Part shown: positions 1-8,782 of the stretch, piece after piece
Position numbering within the stretch: the first letter of the stretch is position 1
How the letters are laid out: each line of letters opens with the position of its first letter
NCBI RefSeq assembly: GCF_001894745.1
Contig: NZ_BBYF01000001.1
Coordinates: forward strand, 744,001 to 808,000
Source of the DNA: Paenibacillus sp. NAIST15-1
GTDB taxonomy: Bacteria > Bacillota > Bacilli > Paenibacillales > Paenibacillaceae
Reading direction: 5' to 3'
Length of the DNA: 64,000 nucleotides
Notes under the pieces: model-generated
What the model saw: only the letters and a program-made list of their open reading frames with translations
What the model was told of the DNA's origin: nothing
Databases searched by the model: none
Translations under genes and position numbers: made by a program

Positions 1-313
1 CATTCGTGCGTATTCCTCTAGCGGAAGCGGCTTGATCACTACGGTTAGGATTTCCTGCATGAGAAGATGAGTTCAAATGCAAGTTCCACCCTAATGTAAT
101 TAGGATAACGGCAAAAATCATATATTGTGCACAGCTTGTCATAAAGAAGTTTACAATTTCGTATCTATTTTCGCTGGCCACCATCTGATCCATCGCTATC
201 ATTTCGGAAATATAACCATAACTCTGGGACGCTGACCAGGCCGTATATAGCATCAGCAACCCAGCGAGAGCATATAGAACCATGCTCAAAATGGGAATCT
301 TCTTTTTTCTCAT
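1..313 (-). CDS. Small membrane protein, partial (3' end outside window)
   Basis: Reading the minus strand from an ATG at 313 gives an open frame that runs off the window. It starts MRKKKIPILSMVLYALAG, so a basic start is followed by a hydrophobic segment (about residues 8-26). A second hydrophobic segment (about 65-80, QYMIFAVILITLG) follows a polar stretch. It lies about 85 bp after the ABC ATPase gene on the same strand and probably belongs to that transporter operon. The family is not recognised; two membrane spans and a polar tail are all that can be seen. Confidence 0.55.
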   Translation of the reverse strand, partial: MRKKKIPILSMVLYALAGLLMLYTAWSASQSYGYISEMIAMDQMVASENRYEIVNFFMTSCAQYMIFAVILITLGWNLHLNSSSHAGNPNRSDQAASARGIRTN

Positions 314-398
314 GTTTTTCTTCTCTTTTCGCTATATTTTATAAAAAGTGCAGATAACTGAATGCCTGCTGTCAATGTTCAATTCTCACGGTCATGAC

Positions 399-1082
399 TT
401 ATTGAGTTTCTCCAACTACAAACAGTCTTCCCGCATGTATCCCCAAAACCTCATCCGCAATCGATGTAACCTTCTTAGAGTGGGTAACGATAATGACACA
501 TTTACCTTCATCATGGGCAAGCGAAGTGAAAATCTTTAAAATCTCAGCTTCCGTATCTTTGTCCAAATTTCCGGTTGGCTCATCGGCTATGATAATATCT
601 GGATGATGCGACAGTGCACGTGCGATTCCAATGCGCTGCTGTTCGCCACCCGACAACTTCAGTACCGGACGATCGGCTGTTTCACGGTCAATTCCAACTT
701 TATCAAGAATTCCATAGGCAAACGCTTTCTTATCCTTTTCAGGGCTCTTGCTGATGTTCATCGAAAGCACAATATTTTGAACCGCCGTAGCGTTTGTCAG
801 CAGGTTATATGCCTGAAAGATCACTCCGATGCTCTTAGCCCTGTATTCGTCGCGGTCAATTGTTTTCAGATCATCGTCTCGATATAAAATCGCGCCTTCC
901 TTACAAGTATCAAGACCCGCCATCAGCGACAACAGCGTGGATTTGCCAGAACCCGACTTGCCAATAATCGTATATACCTTGCCTGGTTCGAACGCTGTGC
1001 TTACCTCTTTCAGAACGTGATTTTTGGCGCCATCATATTTGTAGGAGACGTTTTGTAATGTCAATACACTCATATTTATCAC
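399..1082 (-). CDS. ABC transporter ATP-binding protein (LolD/MacB type)
   Basis: About 227 residues, the normal size for a stand-alone ATPase of the LolD/MacB/YknY class. Walker A is GKSGSGKST (about residue 41), the signature is LSGGEQQRIGIARAL, and Walker B is IIIADEPTGNLD, followed by the switch histidine in IIVTHSKK. These ATPases power FtsX-like permeases in export of peptides, or in sensing and detoxification. The gene follows the permease directly (permease stop at 1083). The start is either GTG at 1082, with AAAGGA just upstream, or ATG at 1073. The substrate cannot be read from sequence. Confidence 0.9.
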   Translation of the reverse strand: MINMSVLTLQNVSYKYDGAKNHVLKEVSTAFEPGKVYTIIGKSGSGKSTLLSLMAGLDTCKEGAILYRDDDLKTIDRDEYRAKSIGVIFQAYNLLTNATAVQNIVLSMNISKSPEKDKKAFAYGILDKVGIDRETADRPVLKLSGGEQQRIGIARALSHHPDIIIADEPTGNLDKDTEAEILKIFTSLAHDEGKCVIIVTHSKKVTSIADEVLGIHAGRLFVVGETQ

Positions 1083-2516
1083 TTAATTCCTTTCCATAAG
1101 AATTTTGATCGGTTCGTATTTAGTAATTCGACTGATAGATATGAGACTGGCTGCGGATACAAGCAATAACGCGATTCCTATAATTTGAAGAGCCGAGTCC
1201 ACATTTAAGGAAAGATCGATGCTGCTGAGCGGCTCCACGTCTGCACTTGGAAAGGAACTCTTCGGACCCATCATCATCATATTGCCCCCGCTTGGCTGCT
1301 GATTGGCTGCCTCTTCTGCCAATTCAATCTGGTTGGCAAGTAGGGCGTTGGTGACAGGCTGCGCCGTCAGACTGCCCATGCCAAGTCCGACCGCCAAACA
1401 TGTACAGGTAATCATCATGATTTCAGACCACAATCCAAAAGCGACCTTCCTTTTTTTCATCCCCATCGCCCGCAGGACGCCGATTTCATACTTGCGCTCT
1501 CGGATAGACATCGAGGAAAGAAGGGTGATAATGATGCCTCCGAGAATTAACACGACCGCCATGAACGTCACGGCAATGCCTCTCAGTCCTTCCACGGGAC
1601 CGATGATTTTATTATAGGAAGCCTCATCGGTAGTAACGTTAAAGGTTTTCTCCAACCCTTTATCATATACTTCCTCAGCGAACGCATCCAACATGTCGGG
1701 CTGCTTCAAATAATAGGTCGCTTCAACCTTGATACCGGACATATCTGGCTGAATTTCCTGAACGACTGTTTCATAAGTCGTAAGTATTTCATTGCGACGG
1801 TTGGCAAAAGCATTTTTCATTGAGCCTTCCGAGTATTCATCCGTCGCATCATTGTAGGTTCCCACCACGGTCAATTCATAGGATATATCCGTGCGTTTCC
1901 CCTCCATCATATTGTTCAATTCACTAAATAACGATAGCTTATCCCCAATTTGAATCCCGTTCTTCTCCGCCAAATCCGTACTAATGATAGCCTCGTTACG
2001 TTCTTCCGGCATCCTTCCTTCCGCAAGCTCCCGCGTTCCATCCTCAAATTGAGTAAATGTATTCCCCAAAAGATTCAGCATGAACTGCATGGCTTCATCC
2101 TGGGGCATATCTGGACCGCCCCTCTTCATCACACCGCCTCCAGGGCCAAGCTCCGCGTCAATCGCGGTGACTTGGTCGCTATTTACTCCTGTTTTGGCCG
2201 TATATACGCTATTTTGCAAATATTCCGATTTACCGAAGTCGATATATTGGTCAGCAGGAACCGAAGGAATGCTTACCCTAATTCGCCCATCTGTACTGTT
2301 TGCCATAGCCTCCTCTCGTATTTTCTGCATGTCAGGTTCAAGACGCACTTCCGATCCAAAACGGCCTTTATAGTCGTCTATAATGCCATTTGCGGTGTTG
2401 CGGATCATGATCGCAATGACGGTAGTCACGACAACACCCAGAACGATTGCGCCGATCAGAATGTTTCTGCCCCTATTTTGCCTAACATTATGAAGCGCAT
2501 TTTTTAAAATATACAT
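1083..2516 (-). CDS. FtsX-like ABC transporter permease
   Basis: About 478 residues from the ATG at 2516, which has GGAGGAGAG six bases upstream; a longer open frame without that site starts at 2585. MacB/FtsX architecture: one N-terminal membrane span (ILIGAIVLGVVVTTVIAIMI), a large extracytoplasmic domain (about residues 45-320), then three C-terminal spans. The typical SIRERKYEIGVLRAMGMKK loop lies between the second and third spans. It pairs with the downstream ATPase. The two-component genes directly upstream suggest regulated export or antimicrobial-peptide resistance, but this is inferred from context only. Confidence 0.88.
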   Translation of the reverse strand: MYILKNALHNVRQNRGRNILIGAIVLGVVVTTVIAIMIRNTANGIIDDYKGRFGSEVRLEPDMQKIREEAMANSTDGRIRVSIPSVPADQYIDFGKSEYLQNSVYTAKTGVNSDQVTAIDAELGPGGGVMKRGGPDMPQDEAMQFMLNLLGNTFTQFEDGTRELAEGRMPEERNEAIISTDLAEKNGIQIGDKLSLFSELNNMMEGKRTDISYELTVVGTYNDATDEYSEGSMKNAFANRRNEILTTYETVVQEIQPDMSGIKVEATYYLKQPDMLDAFAEEVYDKGLEKTFNVTTDEASYNKIIGPVEGLRGIAVTFMAVVLILGGIIITLLSSMSIRERKYEIGVLRAMGMKKRKVAFGLWSEIMMITCTCLAVGLGMGSLTAQPVTNALLANQIELAEEAANQQPSGGNMMMMGPKSSFPSADVEPLSSIDLSLNVDSALQIIGIALLLVSAASLISISRITKYEPIKILMERN

Positions 2517-2621
2517 GTTCTCTCCTCCTGAAAATCCTTTTGCGACGAGCCCCGATTTCTCATCTGAACCAGCATACTGTCCCAATCTAACTTGAATCTA
2601 ACTTTTGATTTCAACCTAAAA

Positions 2622-2655
2622 AAACCGGCAGGTTCATCTGCCGGTTTATCGGTTA
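2622..2655 (-). terminator. Terminator after the sensor kinase gene
   Basis: Ten-base-pair hairpin AAACCGGCAG / CTGCCGGTTT (2622-2631 and 2638-2647, six-base loop). On the minus strand it is followed by a run of seven T. It lies just past the sensor kinase stop, so the two-component mRNA probably ends here and the ABC operon has its own promoter. Confidence 0.8.
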
Positions 2656-2664
2656 AACATCATT

Positions 2665-4116
2665 CTATTCGTGAGGTAGATCCATATGAAATAACACGCC
2701 ATTATCCACATTTTCAAGCGCAAAGGAGATTCCCATTAAATCGAGCGCTTTTTTCACAATGGTTAGGCCCAGGCCGCTGCGCCCCTGACTCCGGCTTCTG
2801 GCTTTATCCTCACGGTAAAAGGGCTCAAAGAGCTTAGCTAGCATTTCCTCCTGAATCCTCACGCCGTTGTTGAAGACACAAAGACGAACGCATTTTTTCA
2901 TGTCCTGCGTATAGATATGGATTCGTCCACCTTCCGGCGTATTTTGGATCGCGTTCATGACAATGTTGGACAACGCTTTGCGGAACAGCTTCGGATCCAA
3001 TGTGCAGCATAGGTTCTCCGAAATGTTCACATCGATGCTCTGCTCTCTTACATCTGCTAACGTGCGGTAGGAAGAAAGAATCCCGGTTACTAACTTATTT
3101 AGATGGATGCTCTCACGTTCCTGTCCCGCCATATCATTGCTCAGTGTCACAATATCTAAAATTTCCGAGACCAGTTTATTTTGTTCATTCATCATTTTCA
3201 AGCATTCTCGTACATATTTTGGATGTTCCGCCGGCGGTATAACATTTTCCAACATCCCCTCCAGCAATGCACTGGTGGCGGCGATGGGCGTCTTTAACTC
3301 ATGCGAAGCGGCAGAGAAAAAATATCGCTGATTCTCTTCCATCTCTTTTTCCCGTTCAATTTCAATTTCCAATTGCTGAATCGTTGCTAGTAATGTTCTA
3401 TACATTTTATAGACATCTCCAGCAAGCTGACCAATCTCGTCTTTGCGGGAACCAGGAGCAGTAACTGGCTCCAAATCAGACATTTTCTTGGTGTCCTGCG
3501 CGATTTTTTCGATTGGCTTTGCGATTTGTCTGGCAAATAGAGCTGCGGCAAGGAGACTTACCATGAGTATCATCAAAAAAGCAAAAATCATTTTTTCGAT
3601 AAACTCGTGATATACAGAAGTTCCAGATATCGTACCGGTAACATATAAGGCTACGCCCCCGGAAGCCTTCATTAGGAATTGAAACCGACCGCTGGCATCG
3701 GCGGTTATAAAATGAAATTTACGCTCCGTGAATGGATTCCCTTTCACGATTGCATTGCCTGATGGCAGTAATCCGATATCATTTCTCGTCAGGGTAAAAT
3801 TTTCGGTCTGATATAGAATTTGTCCATCGGAAGCCTCCAAGCGAAATTCAAAGGAGGTGTTTTTTTCGTGGAAATCTTTAGCCATAATCATAATCTCATC
3901 ATCAGATTTTCCATGCAGATGATTGAGAAGGGGCTGAAATACATTTGATATTTGCTGTCGCTGTGTTGACTCAACGACAGATTTGATTTGGTCGGAGAAA
4001 AATATGAACATAAAAAAGATAATAAAGAGCAATATCAACGCAGTATAGAAAAACACTTTTCCATAAATCCCGAAAAATCTACGCTTGATGATCCTCGACC
4101 TCCAAACAATAGCCAA
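2665..4116 (-). CDS. Sensor histidine kinase (two membrane spans, HAMP, HisKA, HATPase)
   Basis: Up to 483 residues. Span 1 is at about 20-42 and span 2 at about 170-192, enclosing an extracytoplasmic sensor domain of roughly 125 residues. HAMP follows (PIEKIAQDTKKMSDLEP). The phosphoacceptor H-box is FSAASHELKTPIAA (about residue 267). The N-box region ALSNIVMNAIQNTPEGG and the G-box GRSGLGLTIVKKAL complete the ATPase domain. It overlaps the response-regulator gene by 38 bp, so the two are translationally coupled. The start is uncertain: the frame opens at a TTG (4116), and a GTG near 4050 is possible. Confidence 0.88.
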   Translation of the reverse strand: MAIVWRSRIIKRRFFGIYGKVFFYTALILLFIIFFMFIFFSDQIKSVVESTQRQQISNVFQPLLNHLHGKSDDEIMIMAKDFHEKNTSFEFRLEASDGQILYQTENFTLTRNDIGLLPSGNAIVKGNPFTERKFHFITADASGRFQFLMKASGGVALYVTGTISGTSVYHEFIEKMIFAFLMILMVSLLAAALFARQIAKPIEKIAQDTKKMSDLEPVTAPGSRKDEIGQLAGDVYKMYRTLLATIQQLEIEIEREKEMEENQRYFFSAASHELKTPIAATSALLEGMLENVIPPAEHPKYVRECLKMMNEQNKLVSEILDIVTLSNDMAGQERESIHLNKLVTGILSSYRTLADVREQSIDVNISENLCCTLDPKLFRKALSNIVMNAIQNTPEGGRIHIYTQDMKKCVRLCVFNNGVRIQEEMLAKLFEPFYREDKARSRSQGRSGLGLTIVKKALDLMGISFALENVDNGVLFHMDLPHE

Positions 4117-4750
4117 TCCCCTTGACGGTTTTAATGAGATTTTTAGGCAATTTATCCCTTAGCTTTTTGATGCTTGCATGAATAATGCCCTCATTTCCAT
4201 CAAAATCATATCCCCAAATCTTAATTAATAACGTTCCATGTGGCACAATTTTATGGCTGTTTTGTGTAAGCAGCATTAAAATCTCGAATTCCTTGGGCGA
4301 TAACTGAATTTTTTCACCGCTATATTCCACGCCGTAGGTTTCGGGGAATAATGTCAGCTTACCCGCTGTAATTTCTTTTTTAATAGCCCCGCTGCGTCGT
4401 AGAAGCGCTTCAACACGTTTGACAAGAATCGGCATAGAGAACGGCTTGGTTACGTAATCGTCCACTTCATTGGTAAAAGCGGTCAGTTGATTCTGATCAT
4501 CGCTCAATGCAGTCATCATCAATACCGGGGTGTCGCTTATTTTACGAAACTCTTTCAGAAGCTCCTGCCCGTCCATGCCGGGCAGCATAATGTCCAGTAT
4601 GATGAGGTGATACTGTGTGTTATAAAATTGCTCTAGCGCGTCATCGCCATCCGAACACGTATCGATTCGATACCCCGCATTTTGCAAAAATTTTTGAACC
4701 ATCGTTCTGATATGCTCATCATCCTCGACCACCAAAATTCTAATCTCCAT
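4079..4750 (-). CDS. OmpR-family response regulator
   Basis: About 223 residues from the ATG at 4750 (GGGTGAGA upstream). The receiver domain has the acidic pair VEDDEH, the phosphoacceptor Asp in LIILDIMLPGMDG, the switch Thr in MMTA, and Lys in YVTKPFS. The C-terminal winged helix (about residues 130-220) has QLSPKEFEILMLL and the recognition segment IIHASIKKLRDKL. It heads the two-gene transcript with the kinase. The likely target is its own operon and the ABC transporter genes downstream; this rests on gene order. Confidence 0.9.
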   Translation of the reverse strand: MEIRILVVEDDEHIRTMVQKFLQNAGYRIDTCSDGDDALEQFYNTQYHLIILDIMLPGMDGQELLKEFRKISDTPVLMMTALSDDQNQLTAFTNEVDDYVTKPFSMPILVKRVEALLRRSGAIKKEITAGKLTLFPETYGVEYSGEKIQLSPKEFEILMLLTQNSHKIVPHGTLLIKIWGYDFDGNEGIIHASIKKLRDKLPKNLIKTVKGIGYCLEVEDHQA

Positions 4751-5010
4751 AATCTCACCCGACACCACTTTAGCATGATCATCTAACATTTATCTAACCA
4801 GGATACAATATCATTATCTTGAGTCATTTTTCATAATTGCAACCACTAAGTGTTTTTAACCTCTTCTGCTACGATCCATATAATAAAATCGCTACAACCG
4901 CAAATCGTTCATTTCGATTTCAAATCAGTATCATAAAAAATTCAAAGCTCTCTCCCAACCACGTACTGCCAATAAATATTTGGAATTTTATAGTATTTTA
5001 GAATCCAGCC

Positions 5011-5049
5011 TTGACACTCTTTATTAGTTGTAACTATAATAGTTACATC
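5011..5049 (+). promoter_or_regulatory. Promoter with overlapping palindromic operator (copy 1)
   Basis: TTGACA (5011-5016), 18-bp spacer, TATAAT (5035-5040). The -10 box lies inside the inverted repeat GTTGTAACT / AGTTACATC (5027-5049), so a dimeric repressor bound there would block polymerase. The arms resemble MarR or TetR sites, but no adjacent regulator gene was seen. Confidence 0.65.
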
Positions 5050-5137
5050 TCGAGAACACACTAATGCAAATAAGCAGTAGAATTTCCATTGCGGTTCAAA
5101 ATGATTTATAAAAAGTGAGCCCATTTTTTTTGGAACA

Positions 5138-5160
5138 GTTGTAACTATAACAGTTACAAC
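5138..5160. promoter_or_regulatory. Palindromic operator (copy 2)
   Basis: A perfect 9-bp inverted repeat, GTTGTAACT / AGTTACAAC, with a 5-bp centre. It is almost identical to the copy at 5027-5049 and lies 111 bp downstream. Paired sites of the same sequence suggest looping or cooperative repression of the transcript that reaches the lipoprotein gene. Confidence 0.6.
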
Positions 5161-5424
5161 TTTAGATCTCGAAATACGTTAGAAAGGAGAATGTTGATTA
5201 CGATCTGCTGGATATGCTGATTGCCAAATACGCAAACAATCAAGATAAAGCTGAATGCTTATGAACTGTGACGGGCATACTTTACCTACTTTTAGGAAAC
5301 CACGAATTGGTGGTTGGATCGTGGTAAATCACTCAAATGATATAAGAGTGAGCAGCTTGAGCTGCGTATCGTTACACGTTTCTGTTTAAAATTGTTATCA
5401 ACATAAGGAAGAGGGAGATTTTTG

Positions 5425-6357
5425 ATGTTTAGAAAGAAATCATCGATCGGAGTTATTTTATTGCTTGCTTTTACCCTATTGCTGAGTGCATGCGCCGGTA
5501 AAGCGAACACGACAAACAACGAGAACAAAGAAGAACCTAAGAAGCAGGCAGCTGAACTGAAGATCACGCCATTCAACCCTGGAGAAAACGGCCTCTTCTC
5601 TGTCAGTTCGAGCCTAATCGAAGGGCCGAAAGAGGTCGTGCTTGTCGATGCACAGTTCGAAAAGAGCAACGCCGAAAAGCTGGTCAAAATGATCCAAGAC
5701 ACTGGAAAGAAGCTGACTACGGTCTATGTAAGCCATAAGGATCCAGATTTCTACTTCGGTCTGTCGGCAATCCGCAAGGCATTTCCAGACGTAAAAATCG
5801 TTGCTACTCCGGCAACCGTGGAAGGAATTAAGGCAACCATCAAGATTAAGAATGACTTCTGGAGCCCAATCCTGAAAGAAAACGCTCCGACAGAGCTGAT
5901 TGTCCCTGATGTCCTAGACGGTGATAAGCTGACAGTCGATGGTGAAACCGTGCAGATAGTCGGTCTCAATGGTTCTGATCCGTCCCATACTGTGCTTTGG
6001 GTTCCATCGAAAAAAACAATCTTGGGCGGCGTACCTATCTACGAGAACCTGCATGTCTGGATGGCAGACAACCAGACTCCAGAGAGCCGTGACCACTGGC
6101 GGGAAATTTTGAAGCAGATTCTTGATCTGAAGCCGGAACGGGTTATCCCTGGCCATTACCTAGGCAAGAGCTCCGAGAATACGTCCAGCGTCACCTTCAC
6201 TCGTGACTATATTGCAAAATTTGAAGAAGCGGCTAAACAGTCCAAAAATTCAACTGAGCTGATTGCAGCGATGAAGAAAGACTATCCGAACTTCAAGAAT
6301 ACAAGTGATCTGGAAATGGGCGCACAAGTAATGAAAGGCGAGCGTTCATGGCCTTGA
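5425..6357 (+). CDS. Lipoprotein with metallo-beta-lactamase fold, altered metal motif
   Basis: About 310 residues from the ATG at 5425 (GAGGGAG upstream). The lipoprotein signal ends LLSACAG, with lipidated Cys near residue 23. After a charged linker the protein follows the metallo-beta-lactamase (glyoxalase II-like) pattern: FSVSSSLIEG, VVLVDAQF, then SHKDPDFYFGL where the HxHxDH motif should be, and later PGHYLG. Only the first His and an Asp of HxHxDH remain, so metal binding is probably changed. It should sit on the outer face of the membrane. The substrate is unknown. It is monocistronic with its own terminator. Confidence 0.8.
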   Translation: MFRKKSSIGVILLLAFTLLLSACAGKANTTNNENKEEPKKQAAELKITPFNPGENGLFSVSSSLIEGPKEVVLVDAQFEKSNAEKLVKMIQDTGKKLTTVYVSHKDPDFYFGLSAIRKAFPDVKIVATPATVEGIKATIKIKNDFWSPILKENAPTELIVPDVLDGDKLTVDGETVQIVGLNGSDPSHTVLWVPSKKTILGGVPIYENLHVWMADNQTPESRDHWREILKQILDLKPERVIPGHYLGKSSENTSSVTFTRDYIAKFEEAAKQSKNSTELIAAMKKDYPNFKNTSDLEMGAQVMKGERSWP

Positions 6358-6383
6358 TTTAACGTTTGTTTCATATAATATAA

Positions 6384-6462
6384 GGCCGTCATGCCGTCTT
6401 CATTCGGAGTACTCCACACCATCAGGTTAGCTCCATTGCAGCGGTATGGCGGCCCTTTTTTA
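6384..6462 (+). terminator. Terminator after the lipoprotein gene
   Basis: Long imperfect stem GGCCGTCATGCCG (6384-6396) with CGGTATGGCGGCC (6442-6454), followed by T6. The loop carries a perfect short palindrome GGAGTACTCC. Confidence 0.7.
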
Positions 6463-6472
6463 TGTAGTCTAT

Positions 6473-6916
6473 TCACGATTCTGTCAGTTCAAAATACCAC
6501 TCGAGGAAGGAATTAAAGCTTTTCCATTGCGAATCCAGTTTACCAGCATAAAAATCCTCCATTTGCTGACCCAATCCTAAGCCTATCACTTCGTCTGTGT
6601 TCTTATTATAAAAAAAACCGTATTCCCCTTCAAAGCTATCTAACGGAATATATTCTTCAGGCAGTTTTAAAACGGCATGAGCATTCTCCATTGCTAACAT
6701 ATAATCCGAAGAATTGATCATAAACCAACAAATCTGATAGATTTCATATCGTCTATTATAGAAAGTCGGCCCTTCCTCTGCATGCAAATAAAAAGCAGCA
6801 AAATCAGAACCCAGATCAATGCCTAACTTTACTAATGCGTTTTTATACTCCTCATCAATGTCTTCAAACCACCAGTTTTTGCTTCTGCAATAATTGACCA
6901 CTTTTTCCGACAGCAT
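6473..6916 (-). CDS. SMI1/KNR4 (SUKH)-like protein
   Basis: 147 residues, soluble, no signal. The pattern LPEEYIPLDSFEGEYGFFYNKNTDEVIGLGLG followed by a C-terminal WKSFNSFLEWYFEL matches SUKH-superfamily proteins, many of which are immunity proteins for polymorphic toxins. No toxin gene is adjacent, so it may be an orphan immunity gene or a housekeeping member. It converges on the lipoprotein gene. The assignment rests on pattern only. Confidence 0.6.
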   Translation of the reverse strand: MLSEKVVNYCRSKNWWFEDIDEEYKNALVKLGIDLGSDFAAFYLHAEEGPTFYNRRYEIYQICWFMINSSDYMLAMENAHAVLKLPEEYIPLDSFEGEYGFFYNKNTDEVIGLGLGQQMEDFYAGKLDSQWKSFNSFLEWYFELTES

Positions 6917-7123
6917 CTCGATTGCTCCTCCGATATATTTATAAACTATCTAAATTATTCCCCTGAGTATATCACATCTCCTTTCGTTATCGTTGTTCGC
7001 GGCTTACCTAATTGTGCTTCAAAAGCAAGGCAGGTATGGTCGATAAAATGTTAACTGTTAAAAAGTTTATCGGAATGGGATATTTTCGAGCTCCCGATCG
7101 TGTTGTATATAGGAGGCGAAAAA

Positions 7124-7639
7124 ATGGAAAGCAATTCTTTATTGCGTACGGATAAGGAATTGGCCGAACTCTATCAACGGCATGTAGATGTAGTTTACAG
7201 GCTGAGCTATATCTATTTGAAAAATCCCGCTGATGCAGAAGACGCTGTTCAATCTGTATTTATAAAACTTATTCAATCTCAGGTGGTATTCAATGACCAT
7301 GAGCACGAAAAAGCTTGGTTTTTGGTAACCACCCGAAATTACTGTAAAGACGTATTAAAGCATTGGTGGAAATCCCGGCGCGTCGATGCAAAGTCCCTAC
7401 CGGAGATTTCCTCTTGGAATGGTCAGGAGGCATCTGGCAAAATGCTCGCAAGGCTGCTGTCACTTCCCGAAAAGTATAAAACCGTGCTGTACCTTTATTA
7501 TTACGAGACGTACTCGATAAAGGAAATATCAGAGATGATAGGATACAAGGAAAGCACGATTCAAACACAGCTAGCCAGAGGCCGGCAGCTCCTTAAAGCG
7601 GACTTGGGAGGGAATTATCTTGAGCGACAAACAGATTAA
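7124..7639 (+). CDS. ECF-type RNA polymerase sigma factor
   Basis: 171 residues from the ATG at 7124 (TAGGAGG seven bases upstream). Region 2 is visible as ELYQRHVDVVYRLSYIYLKNPADAEDAVQSVFIKL. Region 4 is visible as LSLPEKYKTVLYLYYYETYSIKEISEMIGYKESTIQTQLARGRQLL. There is no region 1 or 3, so it is an extracytoplasmic-function sigma. It overlaps the next gene by 20 bp, the usual sigma/anti-sigma arrangement. Confidence 0.92.
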   Translation: MESNSLLRTDKELAELYQRHVDVVYRLSYIYLKNPADAEDAVQSVFIKLIQSQVVFNDHEHEKAWFLVTTRNYCKDVLKHWWKSRRVDAKSLPEISSWNGQEASGKMLARLLSLPEKYKTVLYLYYYETYSIKEISEMIGYKESTIQTQLARGRQLLKADLGGNYLERQTD

Positions 7640-8660
7640 TCGGCTATTTGAGGCTCTTACGCCTACATCGGAGCAAAAAGAAAAAATGTTTCATAACATT
7701 GTCGTACATAGCCAGAACGAAGCGAAAAGACAGAGCAGGGTTACTCCCGCGAGACGTTTAAGACCCGCGCTGCTGTTTGCCATCCTGTTAGGCTGCTTGA
7801 CGACAACAGCTTTGGCAGCGGCCTATATCGGGTTAGATGAAGCATTTATAAAATTTCTGAAGCCCGCAAACCAGGAGCAGGCACAATTTTTATCAAATGG
7901 CGCCTATATCATCGATAAGCAAATAAAAAATGAAAATGGTACGCTTACGATGAAGCAAGTCGTCGGCGACAGTAATCGAACCTATATCCTCATGAACTTT
8001 ACTGCTCCAAATGGGACTGTGTTAGATGCAGATGAATACCGTTTTGAAAGTACCTATCTTCGCTATGATAGGGCGGGGAAAGATAGGTTCGGATATAGTT
8101 GGGGGTTCGATGTGCTAGATGATGGACATCCGAATGACAATAACATCAGCTTGATCATGAAGATTACGACTAAACATTCATTAGCCGGACGTACATTTGA
8201 TTTTGAATTCGAGAACTTGCAAATCAGAAATCCCGTTACAAAAGATTTTGAAACGATCATACCAGGAACTTGGAAAACCACTGTTCAGCTAGATTTCAAA
8301 GAATACTCTAGCGTGTATCAGATCAACCAAGACATCGACATGTATGGTTATAAGGCCGTGTTAAAAACGATCTCCATCTCGCCAATTTCAATTACGTTAA
8401 AGCTTGAGAGCAATTCGCTACGTGAGATTTCCAATACCGCTGACAGAGGGAAAATTGACGGTAAGTCATTGGATAACTTCCCTATCACAATAAACTATAA
8501 AGATGGATCCTCAGAGACGACAAACTTTTTTAGTGGATCAGATAATATGGATCTTATAACTGGGCAAATGTTTACGAACAAAACTTTTAAAAATGTTATA
8601 AATGATAAGGAAATCAAATCTATTGTATTCTTTAATAAAGAATTTCCAATCAACGACTAA
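7620..8660 (+). CDS. DUF4179-type membrane protein, probable anti-sigma partner
   Basis: 346 residues from a TTG at 7620 (GGAGGG upstream). It has a short cytoplasmic N-terminus (about 50 residues) and one membrane span (RPALLFAILLGCLTTTALAAAY, about 50-72). The extracytoplasmic beta-rich region then has the DUF4179-like order (NGTLTMKQVVGDSNRTYIL, later YKAVLKTISISPISITL). Proteins of this form next to ECF sigma genes usually hold the sigma factor at the membrane. The role is inferred from gene order and topology. Confidence 0.75.
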   Translation: MSDKQINRLFEALTPTSEQKEKMFHNIVVHSQNEAKRQSRVTPARRLRPALLFAILLGCLTTTALAAAYIGLDEAFIKFLKPANQEQAQFLSNGAYIIDKQIKNENGTLTMKQVVGDSNRTYILMNFTAPNGTVLDADEYRFESTYLRYDRAGKDRFGYSWGFDVLDDGHPNDNNISLIMKITTKHSLAGRTFDFEFENLQIRNPVTKDFETIIPGTWKTTVQLDFKEYSSVYQINQDIDMYGYKAVLKTISISPISITLKLESNSLREISNTADRGKIDGKSLDNFPITINYKDGSSETTNFFSGSDNMDLITGQMFTNKTFKNVINDKEIKSIVFFNKEFPIND

Positions 8661-8690
8661 AATTCCCTATTGGTTCAGTTCATAAAATTA

Positions 8691-8720
8691 ACCCCCTTGA
8701 CATTCAAGGGGGTCATTTTT
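8691..8720 (+). terminator. Terminator after the sigma/DUF4179 operon
   Basis: Perfect 10-bp stem ACCCCCTTGA / TCAAGGGGGT (8691-8700 and 8704-8713) with a three-base loop, followed by CATTTTTT. Confidence 0.85.
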
Positions 8721-8782
8721 TAATGATATGAATTTCGCAATATTGCAATCAATCCGACTTTGCATGTGTATTTGGCTAAGAC

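Larger units (their letters stand above)
4790..5424. other. Gene-poor region with promoter/operator elements
   Basis: No convincing gene. It contains a strong forward promoter (5011-5040), two near-identical 23-bp operator-like palindromes (5027-5049 and 5138-5160) and the ribosome binding site of the lipoprotein gene. After AAAGGAG at about 5183 an open stretch ends at about 5262 and could read as a short peptide tail (DYDLLDMLIAKYANN). That may be a gene remnant but is too short to assign. Confidence 0.5.

Noticed and set aside
4942..5124. A 60-codon minus-strand frame
   Set aside because: It runs antisense through the promoter/operator region, has no ribosome site and no recognisable pattern.
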